Positions 19,633-30,803 of a stretch of DNA of 64,000 nt are shown here, piece by piece. The DNA is taken from assembly GCF_018080005.1 (NCBI RefSeq), contig NZ_CP073015.1, forward strand, positions 3,000,239-3,064,238, in the 5' to 3' direction. Numbering within the stretch: position 1 is the first letter of the stretch; each line of letters begins with the position of its first letter. Origin of the DNA: Flavobacterium sp. CS20. GTDB taxonomy: Bacteria; Bacteroidota; Bacteroidia; Flavobacteriales; Flavobacteriaceae. Made by a program: the position numbers and the translations under genes. Under the pieces are notes generated by a model. It was not told the origin of the DNA. It saw only the letters and a program-made list of their open reading frames with translations, and ran no database searches.

Positions 19633-21150
19633 ATGAAGTCTAAATATTTTATCTATTCTTTTCTTTCGCTTTTAATGATATCAATATTTGCATTTAACCT
19701 TAATGCACAAGATCTTCAAATTCCAAAAACTGAGCCAGTTGTTACTTCACACAAAGTCAATATTAAAGGTCAAAGTATCAATTATACCACAGAAACGGGA
19801 ATGCAAGTTTACCACAACAGTGATGGCAAAGCCAAGGCTGATTTGTTTTATGCCTACTACAAACGTTCTGATGTAAACAATATCGAAAATAGACCTTTGT
19901 TGTTTTCTTTTAACGGTGGTCCAGGCTCAGCTTCAGTATGGATGCATTTGGCTTATACAGGACTGAGAGTTTTAAAAATAAGCGATGAAGGTTTTCCTGT
20001 TCAACCTTACGGGGTTAAAACCAATCCAAATAGCATTTTAGATATTGCTGATATTGTGTATATCAACCCAGTCAATACAGGCTATTCACGACCTATCAAA
20101 GATGAAAATGGAAAATTTAATAGAGATGAATTTTTTGGAGTTCAAGCCGATATCAAATATCTATCAGAGTGGATGAATGCATTTGTCCAAAAACACAACA
20201 GATGGCTGTCTCCAAAATATTTAATTGGTGAAAGTTATGGCACAGTTCGGGTTTCGGGACTTGCTGATGAGCTCCAAGACAGACAATGGATGTATATCAA
20301 CGGTGTGATTTTAGTTTCGCCTACGGAATTGGGTAACTTCAGAAATGGCATACTTGAAATTGCAAATCGCTTACCTTATTTTACTGCTGTAGCTTGGTAT
20401 CATAAACAATTGCCTGCTGAACTTCAACAAAAATCTCTTGAAGAAGCCTTAAAATTGTCGGAACAATTTACAATGAATGAACTTATTCCGCTTTTATATA
20501 AGGGTGGTTTTAAAAGTCAACAAGACCTATATCAAGCGGCTGAAAAAATGGCCTATTTTTCTGGGATAGATAAAGATATTTTTATAGAACATAATTTGGA
20601 TTTTAGTTATAGCAATTTTTGGAAAATGTTACTCAAAGATGAAGGCTTTACCTTAGGTCGTTTAGATTCTCGTTATCTTGGCATAGATCGTCAAGTTGCA
20701 GGAACGAGACCAGATTACAATGCAGAACTCACCGCTTGGTTACAAGCTTTTACGCCAGCCATCAATCACTACATCAAAAATGAACTCAAATTTGATGTGC
20801 CTTTAAAATACTATATGTTTGGTCCAGTAAGACCTTGGGATAGAAAAAATAGCCAAAACAATACTGGTGAAAGATTGCGTCAGGCGATGGCTCAAAATCC
20901 AAGTTTGCAAGTCTTTATTCAATCTGGATATTTTGATGGAGCAACAACCTATTTCAATGCCAAATATACGATGTGGCATATTGATCCGAGTGGAAGAATG
21001 CAAGACCGATTTCATTTTAAAGCCTACAAAAGCGGTCATATGATGTATTTGCGAAATGAAGATTTGAAACAAGCCAATGACGATTTAAGAGAATTTATAT
21101 TGCAAAGTTTACCTGAAAAAGGCAAACCCATTAAATACAACAGAAAATAG
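19633..21150 (+). CDS. Secreted S10-family serine carboxypeptidase
   Basis: Serine peptidase of the carboxypeptidase Y fold. A signal peptide (to LNAQ, about residue 25) precedes the enzyme; the oxyanion-hole motif is NGGPGSASVWMHL, the nucleophile is Ser201 in GESYG, and the histidine is in YKSGHMMYLRNED. 505 residues, normal for the bacterial family. It probably digests peptides in the periplasm or at the cell surface. Its end is 12 bp before recR. Confidence 0.9.
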   Translation: MKSKYFIYSFLSLLMISIFAFNLNAQDLQIPKTEPVVTSHKVNIKGQSINYTTETGMQVYHNSDGKAKADLFYAYYKRSDVNNIENRPLLFSFNGGPGSASVWMHLAYTGLRVLKISDEGFPVQPYGVKTNPNSILDIADIVYINPVNTGYSRPIKDENGKFNRDEFFGVQADIKYLSEWMNAFVQKHNRWLSPKYLIGESYGTVRVSGLADELQDRQWMYINGVILVSPTELGNFRNGILEIANRLPYFTAVAWYHKQLPAELQQKSLEEALKLSEQFTMNELIPLLYKGGFKSQQDLYQAAEKMAYFSGIDKDIFIEHNLDFSYSNFWKMLLKDEGFTLGRLDSRYLGIDRQVAGTRPDYNAELTAWLQAFTPAINHYIKNELKFDVPLKYYMFGPVRPWDRKNSQNNTGERLRQAMAQNPSLQVFIQSGYFDGATTYFNAKYTMWHIDPSGRMQDRFHFKAYKSGHMMYLRNEDLKQANDDLREFILQSLPEKGKPIKYNRK

Positions 21151-21162
21151 CTTACAAAATTC

Positions 21163-21783
21163 ATGATAGACTATTCATCTAAACTTTTAGAAAATGCCGT
21201 CGAAGAGATGTCGAGATTTCCTGGCATAGGAAAACGTTCGGCATTGCGTTTAATTTTGCATTTGCTCAATCAACCTGAAGAACAAACGGTTGACTTAGCT
21301 CAGGCTTTAGTGAAACTGAGAACAGAAATTAAATTTTGTAAAAATTGCCATAATATCAGTGATTCTGAGCTTTGCGAAATCTGTCAAAGTTCAAAGCGTC
21401 AAAATGAGATAGTCTGCGTTGTAGAAGATATTAGAGATGTGATGGCTATTGAAAATACACAACAATACAAAGGCTTATATCACGTGTTAGGCGGAAAAAT
21501 CAGCCCGATGGATGGAATTGGTCCTCAAAACCTGAATATTGACAGCTTAGTCCAAAAAGTAAAAGACGGTAAAATTGACGAAATTATCTTTGCACTAAGC
21601 TCAACAATGGAAGGCGATACCACAAACTTCTATATCTATAAACAAATTCATAATTACAATGTTAAAACATCAAGTATAGCTCGTGGTATATCAGTAGGAG
21701 ACGAATTAGAATTTGCTGATGAAATCACTCTTGGAAGAAGTATCATCAACAGGCGACCTTTTGAAACTACTTTAAAACCTTAA
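21163..21783 (+). CDS. recR: Recombination protein RecR
   Basis: RecR works with RecO/RecF to load RecA during gap repair. The 206-residue protein contains the helix-hairpin-helix region [13 protein letters not shown], a zinc finger ([16 protein letters not shown]) and a TOPRIM domain ([25 protein letters not shown]). Full length. It is followed after three bp by a glycosyltransferase gene, so the two are probably co-transcribed. Confidence 0.97.
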   Translation: MIDYSSKLLENAVEEMSRFPGIGKRSALRLILHLLNQPEEQTVDLAQALVKLRTEIKFCKNCHNISDSELCEICQSSKRQNEIVCVVEDIRDVMAIENTQQYKGLYHVLGGKISPMDGIGPQNLNIDSLVQKVKDGKIDEIIFALSSTMEGDTTNFYIYKQIHNYNVKTSSIARGISVGDELEFADEITLGRSIINRRPFETTLKP

Positions 21784-21786
21784 AAA

Positions 21787-22911
21787 TTGAAAGTCTCTGT
21801 AATCATTGTGAGTTACAAAGTGCCTTATCACTTAATGCTTTGTTTAGAAAGTTTAAACTCAGCCATCAGAGATTTAGATGCTGAAATTATTGTGGTTGAT
21901 AATGCTTCAAACGATAAAACTTCTGAACTTGTTTCAAAATACTTTCCTCAAGTAAAATTTATACAAAACCCCAACAACGATGGCTTTTCAAAAGCTAATA
22001 ATATTGGCATCAATCAAGCTAAGGGCAAATACATTTGTCTGATCAATCCTGATACCGTAATCTCAGAAACATCTATAAAAGCAACTATCAAAAAACACGA
22101 AAGCTTTGATAATTGTGGAATTTTAGGTCTCAGATTGATTGATGGCACAGGACATTTTTTGCCAGAAAGTAAAATCAATAAATTGACCTTAAAAGTTGCG
22201 GCATTAAAGATGTTAGGCTTCTCAAAACAATATTATAACAACAATTTATCAGAAGGCGAAGAAGGACAAACCACAACGCTTGTCGGCGCTTTTATGTGTT
22301 TTAGGAAACAAGATTATGAGCGATTAGAAGGATTAGACGAACGCTATTTTATGTATGGTGAAGATATCGATTTGTGTTATCAATTCACCAAAGCTGGATA
22401 TCAAAACTATTATTTAGGTAAAGAAAGTTTGATACATTTTAAAGGAGAAAGCACATTACGAGATGATGTTTATTTTAAACGTTTCTTTGATTCGGTCAAG
22501 TTTTTTTTTACAAAACACTATTCCAATTCAAAATTGATGATAGGTATTCTATCCATCTTTTTCATCATTGCCAAACGATTCAAAAAATCTGATATGCTTA
22601 AAAAAGCAAATGTCAAACCCGATTACAATAACATTTTTTACATCGGTCAAAATAAAGAGCTCTATCAAAAACTAAAGATCCATTACAATAAGAATATCAA
22701 AACTTTAGAACCAAAACAAATTGATAGTCAAAACTACAAAGACAGTCTTATTGTTTTTGACACCAAAACGCTATCATATCAGCGGGCTATAGATTTTATG
22801 CTTAAAAACAACAATTCAGGAAATGCCTTTAGATTTATTCCCCAACATCTTGGTGTTTTGATAGGAAGTGATAGTAGCACATCTCAAGGTGAAGTGGTGT
22901 TTTTGAAATAA
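21787..22911 (+). CDS. Glycosyltransferase family 2 protein
   Basis: GT-A fold glycosyltransferase resembling rhamnosyl/galactosyl transferases: VSVIIVSYKVPYHLMLCLES at the N-terminus, the nucleotide-sugar motif DNASNDKTSELV, the metal motif INPDT and the GEDIDLCYQFTKAGY segment. It begins with TTG at 21787, since no ATG precedes the conserved KVSVIIVSY. A long C-terminal tail of about 130 residues follows one hydrophobic stretch (LMIGILSIFFIIA). Substrate cannot be predicted. Confidence 0.88.
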   Translation: MKVSVIIVSYKVPYHLMLCLESLNSAIRDLDAEIIVVDNASNDKTSELVSKYFPQVKFIQNPNNDGFSKANNIGINQAKGKYICLINPDTVISETSIKATIKKHESFDNCGILGLRLIDGTGHFLPESKINKLTLKVAALKMLGFSKQYYNNNLSEGEEGQTTTLVGAFMCFRKQDYERLEGLDERYFMYGEDIDLCYQFTKAGYQNYYLGKESLIHFKGESTLRDDVYFKRFFDSVKFFFTKHYSNSKLMIGILSIFFIIAKRFKKSDMLKKANVKPDYNNIFYIGQNKELYQKLKIHYNKNIKTLEPKQIDSQNYKDSLIVFDTKTLSYQRAIDFMLKNNNSGNAFRFIPQHLGVLIGSDSSTSQGEVVFLK

Positions 22912-23025
22912 TGATATTGATAAAATCATCAAATCATTTATCTGTTTTTTGCAATTTTTAAATTTATACTTGTATTTTTAAGCTTTTTATAACAAAATAA
23001 AATCTTAGTTGTGAGTGATAATATT

Positions 23026-23033
23026 TAAATTTG
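23026..23033 (+). promoter_or_regulatory. Possible -7 box for sodB
   Basis: TAAATTTG fits the TAnnTTTG consensus 27 bp before the sodB ATG. A convincing TTTG about 20 bp upstream is missing. Confidence 0.35.
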
Positions 23034-23060
23034 ATGATATAAATCAAAAAATTTTTAATT

Positions 23061-23669
23061 ATGTCATTTAAACTACCAGATTTAGATTATGCTTATGATG
23101 CACTTGAGCCTCATATTGATGCTAAAACTATGGAAATTCATCATAGTAAACATCACGCAGGTTATACGAACAAATTAAATGCGACCATTGAAGGCACAGA
23201 AAATGATGACAAATCAATTGAATTTATTTTGTCAAATTTAGACCTCTCAAACTCAGCGATAAGAAATAATGGTGGAGGTTATTACAACCATTCACTATAT
23301 TGGAAAATTATGTCGCCAAACGGAGGAGGTCAACCCAGCGGAGATTTATTAGAAGCTATAAATAAATCATTTGGTTCTTTTAATGATTTTAAAGAAGCGT
23401 TTTCTAAAGCGTGAGCCACACAATTTGGCTCAGGTTGGGCATGGTTGACCGTTCATGAAAAAGGTGGAGTAGAAGTGTGTTCTACGCCTAACCAAGACAA
23501 CCCACTGATGCCTAATATAGGTTGTGCTGGTGTTCCTATTCTTGGTATTGATGTATGGGAGCATGCTTACTATCTCAATTATCAAAACAGAAGACCTGAT
23601 TATATTGAAGCCTTTTTTAACGTCATAAATTGGGATGAAGTTTCAAAGCGTTACAAAGAAAATAAATAA
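23061..23669 (+). pseudogene. sodB: Fe/Mn superoxide dismutase with an in-frame TGA
   Basis: Converts superoxide to peroxide and oxygen. The frame is continuous over 202 codons apart from one TGA at 23412-23414, in [19 protein letters not shown]. Related flavobacterial enzymes have glycine there (GGA), so a single G to T change accounts for it. Metal ligands are visible: His in MEIHHSKHH, His in YYNHSLYW, and Asp and His in [18 protein letters not shown]. Without readthrough only 117 residues would be made, lacking two ligands. The rest is intact. Confidence 0.93.
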
Positions 23670-23690
23670 CATCTCTTTCTCTCATATTAA

Positions 23691-23726
23691 AAACAGTAAA
23701 TCTTTTTTGATTTACTGTTTTTTTTT
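23691..23726 (+). terminator. Rho-independent terminator after sodB
   Basis: AAACAGTAAATC (23691-23702), loop of six T, GATTTACTGTTT (23709-23720), then a T tract: a perfect 12-bp stem. Confidence 0.85.
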
Positions 23727-23749
23727 ATTTAAAGTCCTAATTTTGTTAA

Positions 23750-24358
23750 ATGCTAAAACATAGAATAATAACAGATAGACTTGAGTGTGGCACTGATGAA
23801 GCAGGACGAGGTTGTTTAGCTGGACCTGTAACCGCAAAGACTGTTATTTTACCTGCAGATTTTTCTAATTCTTTAATCAACGACTCTAAGCAACTTTCTT
23901 TAAAAAAAAGAGAAAGTTTAAAATCTATTATCAAAAAAGAAGCTATTGCCTATGGAATCGCTCATGTGTTTCCTGATAAAATAGACAAAATCAATATTTT
24001 AAATGCATCAATTTTAGCTATGCACAAAGCCATAGAGCAATTAAGTCCACAACCGGAATTTATTTTAGTTGATGGAAATCGATTTAAAAACTTCAAAAAT
24101 ATAAATCATGAATGCATAATTAAAGGTGATGCAAAATACCTTAATATTGCAATGACTTCTGTTCTTGCTAAAACATCTAGAGATGAATTTATGCTTAAAT
24201 TACACCAACAAAACCCAAAATATCATTGGAAACAAAATAAAGGATATCCAACAAAGCAACACAGAGAAGCCATACAAACATATGGAGTTACATCTCATCA
24301 TAGACAAAGCTTTAAACTATTGCCCGACCAGTTAAAATTAAATTTTGAAGTTCAATAA
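23750..24358 (+). CDS. rnhB: Ribonuclease HII
   Basis: Removes ribonucleotides from DNA-RNA duplexes. The catalytic motif CGTDEAGRGCLAGPVTA is near the N-terminus, with INDSKQLSLKKRE, the metal-binding DGN in ILVDGNRFK and AMTSVLAKTSRDEFM. 202 residues, complete. A lipoprotein gene follows 19 bp after its stop. Confidence 0.96.
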   Translation: MLKHRIITDRLECGTDEAGRGCLAGPVTAKTVILPADFSNSLINDSKQLSLKKRESLKSIIKKEAIAYGIAHVFPDKIDKINILNASILAMHKAIEQLSPQPEFILVDGNRFKNFKNINHECIIKGDAKYLNIAMTSVLAKTSRDEFMLKLHQQNPKYHWKQNKGYPTKQHREAIQTYGVTSHHRQSFKLLPDQLKLNFEVQ

Positions 24359-24377
24359 ATTATGTCATAATCATCTT

Positions 24378-26808
24378 ATGAAACGATATTTAATTTTAAG
24401 CTTACTGCTAATATTGGCATCATGTAGTCAAAATAAAATTGAAGAAAGTGAATCTATACACTTCATACCACCTGATGCAAAGACTAATTTTGAGCCACCA
24501 AGATTATTCAAAATATTTAGAAAAACTTGATAAACAAAACTTTTTAAGAACTCATAAAGAAAATTCAGTCATTAAATTTTGGTCGCTTCAGCATTGGCAT
24601 GATTTAGTTGAAATGCCTGAAGAGTTTTTGTTAACCTATAATGTTATAGGTAAGAACAAATTAGCACAAACCTTGATAACTAAAGATTTTAAAAACTCAA
24701 GTATCCAAAAAGAGTCTAAATTAACTTATACCTACAATCAAATTAAAATAAAAACTTTTGAAACAAATAAACAAGAGTTTTTTATGACACAGTTAGCTGA
24801 TAATACCATTTTTAGCACTTCAAAAATTATTATAGAAAATGTTATTAGAAATTATAAAGACAATATTAAAACGAATCAACACATCAAAAAACTATACGAT
24901 GTGCTATCAGAGAATACGCCTTCTGTAGTCATAAACACTACATTTTTTTCAAAAGTCTCTAAGTTTTTTTTTACAAAAGAGTTTTCAAAAGAATTTCTTT
25001 CTCTCTCTGATTATATGGGGTTCGATCTTATTTTAGATGAAAATCAAATACTCTTTAGCGGAATTGTTTTGAAAACACAAGACAAATCCCATCTATGGTC
25101 AAATTTTAGAGAAATAAAGCCAAAAAAATCTTTTGTTGCTGAGGTTATACCAAGTTACTTTGTAAGTGCTAAAAGTCTTTTAATATCAGATTACAAAACA
25201 TTTACACATCAAGAAAATTTAGTCAAAAAAACACCGATCAATGATAGTGTTTTTTTTGATATCAATGAAATAGCTCAATTTAACCTGCCATTAGGTAAGG
25301 GCGTAGCAATGGTGTCAAATGATATTAGTAAAACTTATGAAATGCTTAAGGATGATGCTTTACCTATAAAAAAATTTGGTGCTTATCAAATCTATCAACT
25401 AAATCATAAACTTGAAACAAATGCAGAACTTCAAAATTTTATAAAACTTGGCGAGCTTAAAAACTTTGTCGTTTTTCAAGATATCATTGTCGGTTCAAAT
25501 CGGCTTGATGTATTAGAAGATATTATTATACAGGTTAATAATCAAAACGTATTGTCTCTGCAACAAAATTATAAAAATCACTTAAAATCACTCACCGACC
25601 AAAGTCATATCTTGTGGTTTACAAATTTAAGTCAGCAAAAAAACTTTTTTGAGCAATATGCTCAACCATCTTATAAAAATGATTTTAAAGCTTTTAATTG
25701 GAAAACTTATGGAATTGCAGTAACACAACTTATAGTTGAAGATGATTTTGCTTACTTTAATATTATTCATAAAAAGACTGATTTGGGCAATAATCAAAAA
25801 GCTGTTAAACAGTTAGCGAGGCTAAAATTAGAGTCAACAATACAGAATACAACGCAATTTTTTAAAAACTGGAGAACAGGTCAGTATGATATTGTTTATC
25901 AGGATATTAACAACGTTTTGCACCTTAAGGATACAAAAGGTAATCTCATTTGGTCAAAACCTTTAGACAGCCCAATAGTTGGTAAAATCAGAACCATTGA
26001 TATTTATAAAAATACGCGTTTACAACTCGCCTTTGCAACTCAACATAAAGTTTATGTTTTAGATAAAAATGGAAATGAAGTTGACCCATTTCCACTTAAC
26101 TTTAACAATAAGATTACACAAAGTCTCTCTGTTTTTGATTACGATAACAATGGGCGATATCGTTTTGTCGTGATTATGGACAATAGAATCAGAATGTTTA
26201 ATAAACAAGGAAAACGCGTCAAAGGCTTTCAATTTAATAGAACTAAAACGCCTTTAGATTTGCCTTTGAAACACATTAGAATCGATAAAAAAGATTATAT
26301 TTTAGCACAAGAAGAAACGGGGCAGTTACATATTTTAAGCCGAACAGGTAAGAATAGAGTTCAGATTGATAAGAATTTTGAACCTACACATAATGAATGG
26401 TATGAACATCAAAAGGAGTTTGTTTCTATGTCAAACAAGGGCCAAATCATTAAGATTAATCCAAACGGAGATGTGAGTATCAGTTCTAAGAAGTGGATTA
26501 ATCCTAAGTTTGTGGCAAATCCAGAAATAATGGCAAGCATGTCAGAGAATCAACTTTATATCAATGATGCATCAGCAGAACTTCCTTATGGTGTTTATAC
26601 TAACCCTTTCATAAAAAACAATTTTGTAGCTATAGCCGATTTGCAAGCACAAAAGGTTTACGTTTTTGATAAAAAGGCTAATTTGATAAATGGATTTCCT
26701 GTTTATGGCAAATCTATTTCTGACGTTTATAGCAAAAATAACGAGTTGATTTTGCTTTGTCAAGATTCTGATGATGCTGTTTTGATTTACAGTATTATAA
26801 CAGAATAA
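24378..26808 (+). pseudogene. Large lipoprotein with C-terminal beta-propeller-like region, one-base frameshift near its start
   Basis: I do not recognise a named function. The ATG at 24378 begins a lipoprotein signal (MKRYLILSLLLILASCSQ). The frame reads to SIHFIPPDAKTNFEP and then needs a shift at about 24500-24507 (run ccacc, one extra base) to continue as QDYSKYLEKLDKQNFLRTH to 26808; repaired length is about 809 residues. The N-terminal 450 residues are of unknown fold; the C-terminal part has repeats such as LKDTKGNLIWSKPL, YVLDKNGNEVDPFPL, MFNKQGKRVKGF and VFDKKANLINGFPV that suggest a beta-propeller. Probably an outer-surface or periplasmic protein. Confidence 0.7.
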
Positions 26809-26881
26809 TTTTATTTAATGCTTTTAATCGATAACTAACAATAAGTTTAAACTAAATTAGAATGTTAGCTTGAATATATTT

Positions 26882-26889
26882 TACATTTG
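26882..26889 (+). promoter_or_regulatory. Likely -7 box for the DASS transporter gene
   Basis: TACATTTG lies 18 bp before the ATG at 26908. TTAG at 26857-26860, 21 bp upstream, is a weak match to the TTTG element. Confidence 0.4.
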
Positions 26890-26907
26890 TAATTCAATTT
26901 AAAGTCA

Positions 26908-28339
26908 ATGTCAGATTCTAGAAACTATGCTGGACAATTTCTCAAAAAAATTAACAAACGTGTAAATTGGCATAGTCATTTTACACTTTTTATTTTGTCT
27001 TTTCTTATCGCTTTTGGGCTTTTTTATTTAGTTAGCGATTCACAATTTAATGATACTCAGAATTATGTACTCTTTATTTTGTTTCTTTCTATTGCACTTT
27101 GGGTTACCGAAGCTATACCGCCTTTTGCTGTTGGTATTTTAATTATTGGCTATTTGGTTTTTACCCTTGGTAAAGACGAACCAGAAAACGTCAAAAAATA
27201 TGTTCAAACTTGGTCAGATAGTGTGATATGGCTGTTTTTGGGTGGATTTTTTCTTGCCGAAGCCATGAAAAAAACAGGTTTAGATAAAGATTTATTGAGA
27301 ATAACCATTCCAAAATTTGGAAATAAATCTAATGTTATTCTTCTCGGCTTGATGATGTTAACTGCAGTTTTGTCAATGTTGATGAGTAACACCGCAACAA
27401 CTGCTATGATGATTGCTACAATTACACCAATATTAAAAAATTTAGGGTCTAAAGCAAGACTATCAAAAAATTTACTCATAGGCATTCCTGCAAAGATCGG
27501 TTGGCGGTATGGGAACCATCATAGGTTCGGCACCAAATGCCATTGTTGTTGGAGCTTTAGAAGGTGTTGGTATCAGAATTTCTTTTTTAGAATGGATGTT
27601 GTTTGGTATTCCAATAGCCTTAATTTTAATCTTAGTGTTTTGGTATGCCTTACTGAAAAAAAACCCCATTCAAACGAAGACTCTCCAACTTGAGAATTTA
27701 TTTAATACTGCAGAAGACGCACCTCCTCAAAAACACGCCAAGCTACACAAACGATTAACTTTAATAATTTTAGCAGGAACACTAATATTATGGTTAACTT
27801 CAGGTTTTACAGGTATTCCTGTGGCAGTTGTTTCTGGTATTCCTATTATGGCTTTAACGATGTTTTCAATCATTGAGTCAGACGAAGTCAGGGCTTTACC
27901 TTGGGATACTTTGATGTTAGTTGCTGGCGGTTTAGCACTTGGTTTAGCTGTTCAAGAACAAGGTTTGGCACAGTATTTTGTGAGTTTAATTCCAACTTCA
28001 GATATTAACATTTATATTCTATATATAGCATTTGGATTATTTACAGTTGCATTTTCAAATATTATGAGTAACACAGCCACAGCAACCATATTTATACCTA
28101 TTGCTATTTCTTTAATTATGAGCATTGATGTATCAAATGCTATAACTTTACCCATGATTATTGGGCTCTCTGCATCTTGTGCTTTGTTGCTTCCAGTGTC
28201 AACACCGCCAAACGCTATTGCCTTTAGCACAGGAATGCTCAAACAATCAGATTTTAGATTTGGTGGGATTTTTATTGGTTTGCTTGGACCATTTGTGGTA
28301 ATTATGTGGTCAATGTTGATGATAGGGATGTTTTATTAG
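26908..28339 (+). pseudogene. DASS-family sodium/dicarboxylate symporter, interrupted by a one-base insertion
   Basis: Na+-coupled anion transporter (SLC13/DASS). Conserved segments are ALWVTEAIPPFAVGIL, DSVIWLFLGGFFLAEAMKKTGLD and MLMSNTATTAMM in the first frame, then MGTIIGSAPNAIVVG, SNIMSNTATATIFIPI and LLPVSTPPNAIAFSTG in the second. The frame changes at 27492-27494, where GCAAAGATC should probably be GCAAGATC, restoring IPARSVGGMGT. Repaired length is about 476 residues with some 12 membrane helices. Both SNT repeats that bind Na+ and substrate are intact. Na+-dependence would fit the NQR-generated sodium gradient. Confidence 0.88.
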
Positions 28340-28416
28340 AACTCACTAAAAAAATTGTTAGAAAGCTGTTTGTTTAATTTTAATATAATTACTTTGTTCT
28401 TAAAAACTATTTTATT

Positions 28417-30801
28417 ATGAGATTTTCATTTTCTTTATTTTTTTATTTTTTTGTCTTTTCAACAAGTTTTGGTCAATCTGAAAAAAATAAAGTTTCAAAA
28501 TTTTATCAAGATTATAGTGAATATTTTGAGTTGCCCCGAGAGTCACTTTATCTTCACTTAAACAAAAGTAGTTATTTAAGAGGTGAAAATTTATGGTTTA
28601 GCGGTTATGCCTACGACAGACAAACCGGAAAGCTGAGCCCAAAAGTTCGAAATGTCGAGCTTAGGCTTTATGATGAAAAAGGTATAATGCTTCAGAAAAA
28701 ATTATATCTTTCTATAGACGGAAAATTTAATGGTCAAATTGCTATAGATTCTACTTTTAATGACGGTGCATATTACCTTAAAGCTGAGACAAATTGGATG
28801 AAAAATTTTAATGAGGATTATGCTCACCTTCAACAATTTGAAATTATAGGTTCAAGTCAGACTAACACCAAACAAACTTTAAAGGCTTATGATTTACAAA
28901 TCTTACCCGAAGGTGGGCATAGCGTTATTGACTGTGAAGGAGTCTTAGGTTTAAAGCTCATCAATGAACAAGGTTTAGGGGTTGAATTTGAAGCTGAACT
29001 TCTTGATAATGAAGTCCCAATTTTTAATTTTAAAAGCAATCGTTTTGGTTTAGCGAGACTAGATTTAAAACCTGAACCCGATAAAGTTTACAAAATTAAA
29101 GTCAAACTTCCTAATGGTAAAACAATAATAAAAACCGTTGACAATATCAAAACTTATGGTTATGACTTAAGGGTAAATAATATTATACCTGGTCAAACTC
29201 AAATCTACGTGTCATCTCATTTGTCTTCTTCATCTCAATACAACAATCGTCAAGTCAAATTATTGGTTCATCAAGAAGGTAAGCGTTTTGAAATACCCAT
29301 AGAATTCTCAAAAGATAAAACTAGCATTGCTAAAGTTATCAATAAACAACAACTTTTTTATGGCGTGAATACTATCACATTATTAGTTGATGATGAACCT
29401 GTAGCCGAAAGATTAATCTTCATCAGAAAAAACAGCATCAACAATAAAAAAGATATTGATATTTCTGTAGAAAATTTTAAAAACGATACTCTGACTTTAA
29501 ATCTGGCACTGCCTAACTACAGTGAAAAGGCACATCTCAGTATTTCTGTACTACCAGAAAATACTATTTCATATATTAAAAATCAAAATATTACATCTGC
29601 TCTTTTATTAGAACCTTTTGTGAATGGATATATAGAAAATAAACCTTATTACTTCAGCAATCCCAATCGTATTGTTGATTATAATCTTGATTTGCTATTG
29701 CTTACACAAGGATGGAGTCAATACAAGTGGAACAATATTTTTAACAAACCACCAAATGAAATTTATAAACGTAAAGATGGTCTAACGCAAAATGTTAATT
29801 TTAACGGTAAAATCCCTGATGATGTAGATAAACTTCTCATTTATAGCACAATTTATAATAAGGAGCAAGTGTTTGCATTAAGTGTTGATCAAACATTAAA
29901 ACTTAAAAATAGATATCCATTAATTGGTGAGAAGATGGAATTTTCTTTCATCAACAAAAATAAAGATTTTATTAGACCGAATGTGGTTGTTGGTACTGAA
30001 TTACAACTTAATAACGATAAGTTGAACAATAAAGATTTATTACCACCGCTTTCCAATTTGAGACAATTAAAGCTTGAACTCGATAATAACCGTCTTTATG
30101 CCAACTTTTTAGAAGGTGAACTTTTAGACGAAGTTATCGTTAAAGCTTCAAAAGAAAAAGAAGATAAAATCCAAAAAAACTTTGCATCTAATTTTAAAGA
30201 TAATACCATAAAAGTCGATGAAGAGATGGCTACAACTTATCCTTTACTTTCAGATTATTTAAGCTATAGAGGTTATTTGGTAACAGACAATACGTCTAAT
30301 TTTAGTATAAGAAATTTGACAAGAACATCTATTAATGGTAGCAATACACCAGTAGTTTACCTCAATGGGGTTCAATTGAACGACTTGTCAATTTTAGGTG
30401 GTTCACGTACAGCAGATTATGAAGAAATTTATATTGACAAAACTGGCTATGGTGGTGGTGTGCAAGGAGCAACAGGTATTATTAGGCTTCAGTCTAGAAA
30501 AACAGCTTTATTTACTAACGAAAATTCTGCCAAAACAGAATTACCCTATGCACAGTTTGAAATTAAAAAAGGGTTTGAGCCACCTAAACAATTCTACATG
30601 CCAGAATATGCATTTTTTCTAACCGATTCTTTCCAGCAAGTTGGTACTTTAGCATGGTTTCCTGATGTTGTAATAGAGCCTAATAAAAACACAAAACTCA
30701 ATATTTTTGATACTGAACTTTACAAATTCAAATTGTTTATTGAAGGTATTGGTGAAGACGGTAGTATAATCAATATAGAAAAAATAATTAAAAGAAATTA
30801 A
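28417..30801 (+). CDS. TonB-plug / MG2-domain-like outer-membrane associated protein
   Basis: A 794-residue exported protein (signal peptide ending STSFGQ). The N-terminal part, with SLYLHLNKSSYLRGENLWFSGYAYD and ILPEGGHSV, resembles the macroglobulin-like MG2 domains of Bacteroidota TonB-plug proteins. Near residues 600-700, EEMATTYPLLSDYLSYRGYLV and PVVYLNGVQLNDLSILGG look like a TonB plug domain, but no beta-barrel follows. The function is unknown; it may work with TonB receptors or in protein export. It lies 77 bp after the transporter. Confidence 0.7.
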   Translation: MRFSFSLFFYFFVFSTSFGQSEKNKVSKFYQDYSEYFELPRESLYLHLNKSSYLRGENLWFSGYAYDRQTGKLSPKVRNVELRLYDEKGIMLQKKLYLSIDGKFNGQIAIDSTFNDGAYYLKAETNWMKNFNEDYAHLQQFEIIGSSQTNTKQTLKAYDLQILPEGGHSVIDCEGVLGLKLINEQGLGVEFEAELLDNEVPIFNFKSNRFGLARLDLKPEPDKVYKIKVKLPNGKTIIKTVDNIKTYGYDLRVNNIIPGQTQIYVSSHLSSSSQYNNRQVKLLVHQEGKRFEIPIEFSKDKTSIAKVINKQQLFYGVNTITLLVDDEPVAERLIFIRKNSINNKKDIDISVENFKNDTLTLNLALPNYSEKAHLSISVLPENTISYIKNQNITSALLLEPFVNGYIENKPYYFSNPNRIVDYNLDLLLLTQGWSQYKWNNIFNKPPNEIYKRKDGLTQNVNFNGKIPDDVDKLLIYSTIYNKEQVFALSVDQTLKLKNRYPLIGEKMEFSFINKNKDFIRPNVVVGTELQLNNDKLNNKDLLPPLSNLRQLKLELDNNRLYANFLEGELLDEVIVKASKEKEDKIQKNFASNFKDNTIKVDEEMATTYPLLSDYLSYRGYLVTDNTSNFSIRNLTRTSINGSNTPVVYLNGVQLNDLSILGGSRTADYEEIYIDKTGYGGGVQGATGIIRLQSRKTALFTNENSAKTELPYAQFEIKKGFEPPKQFYMPEYAFFLTDSFQQVGTLAWFPDVVIEPNKNTKLNIFDTELYKFKLFIEGIGEDGSIINIEKIIKRN

Positions 30802-30803
30802 AC

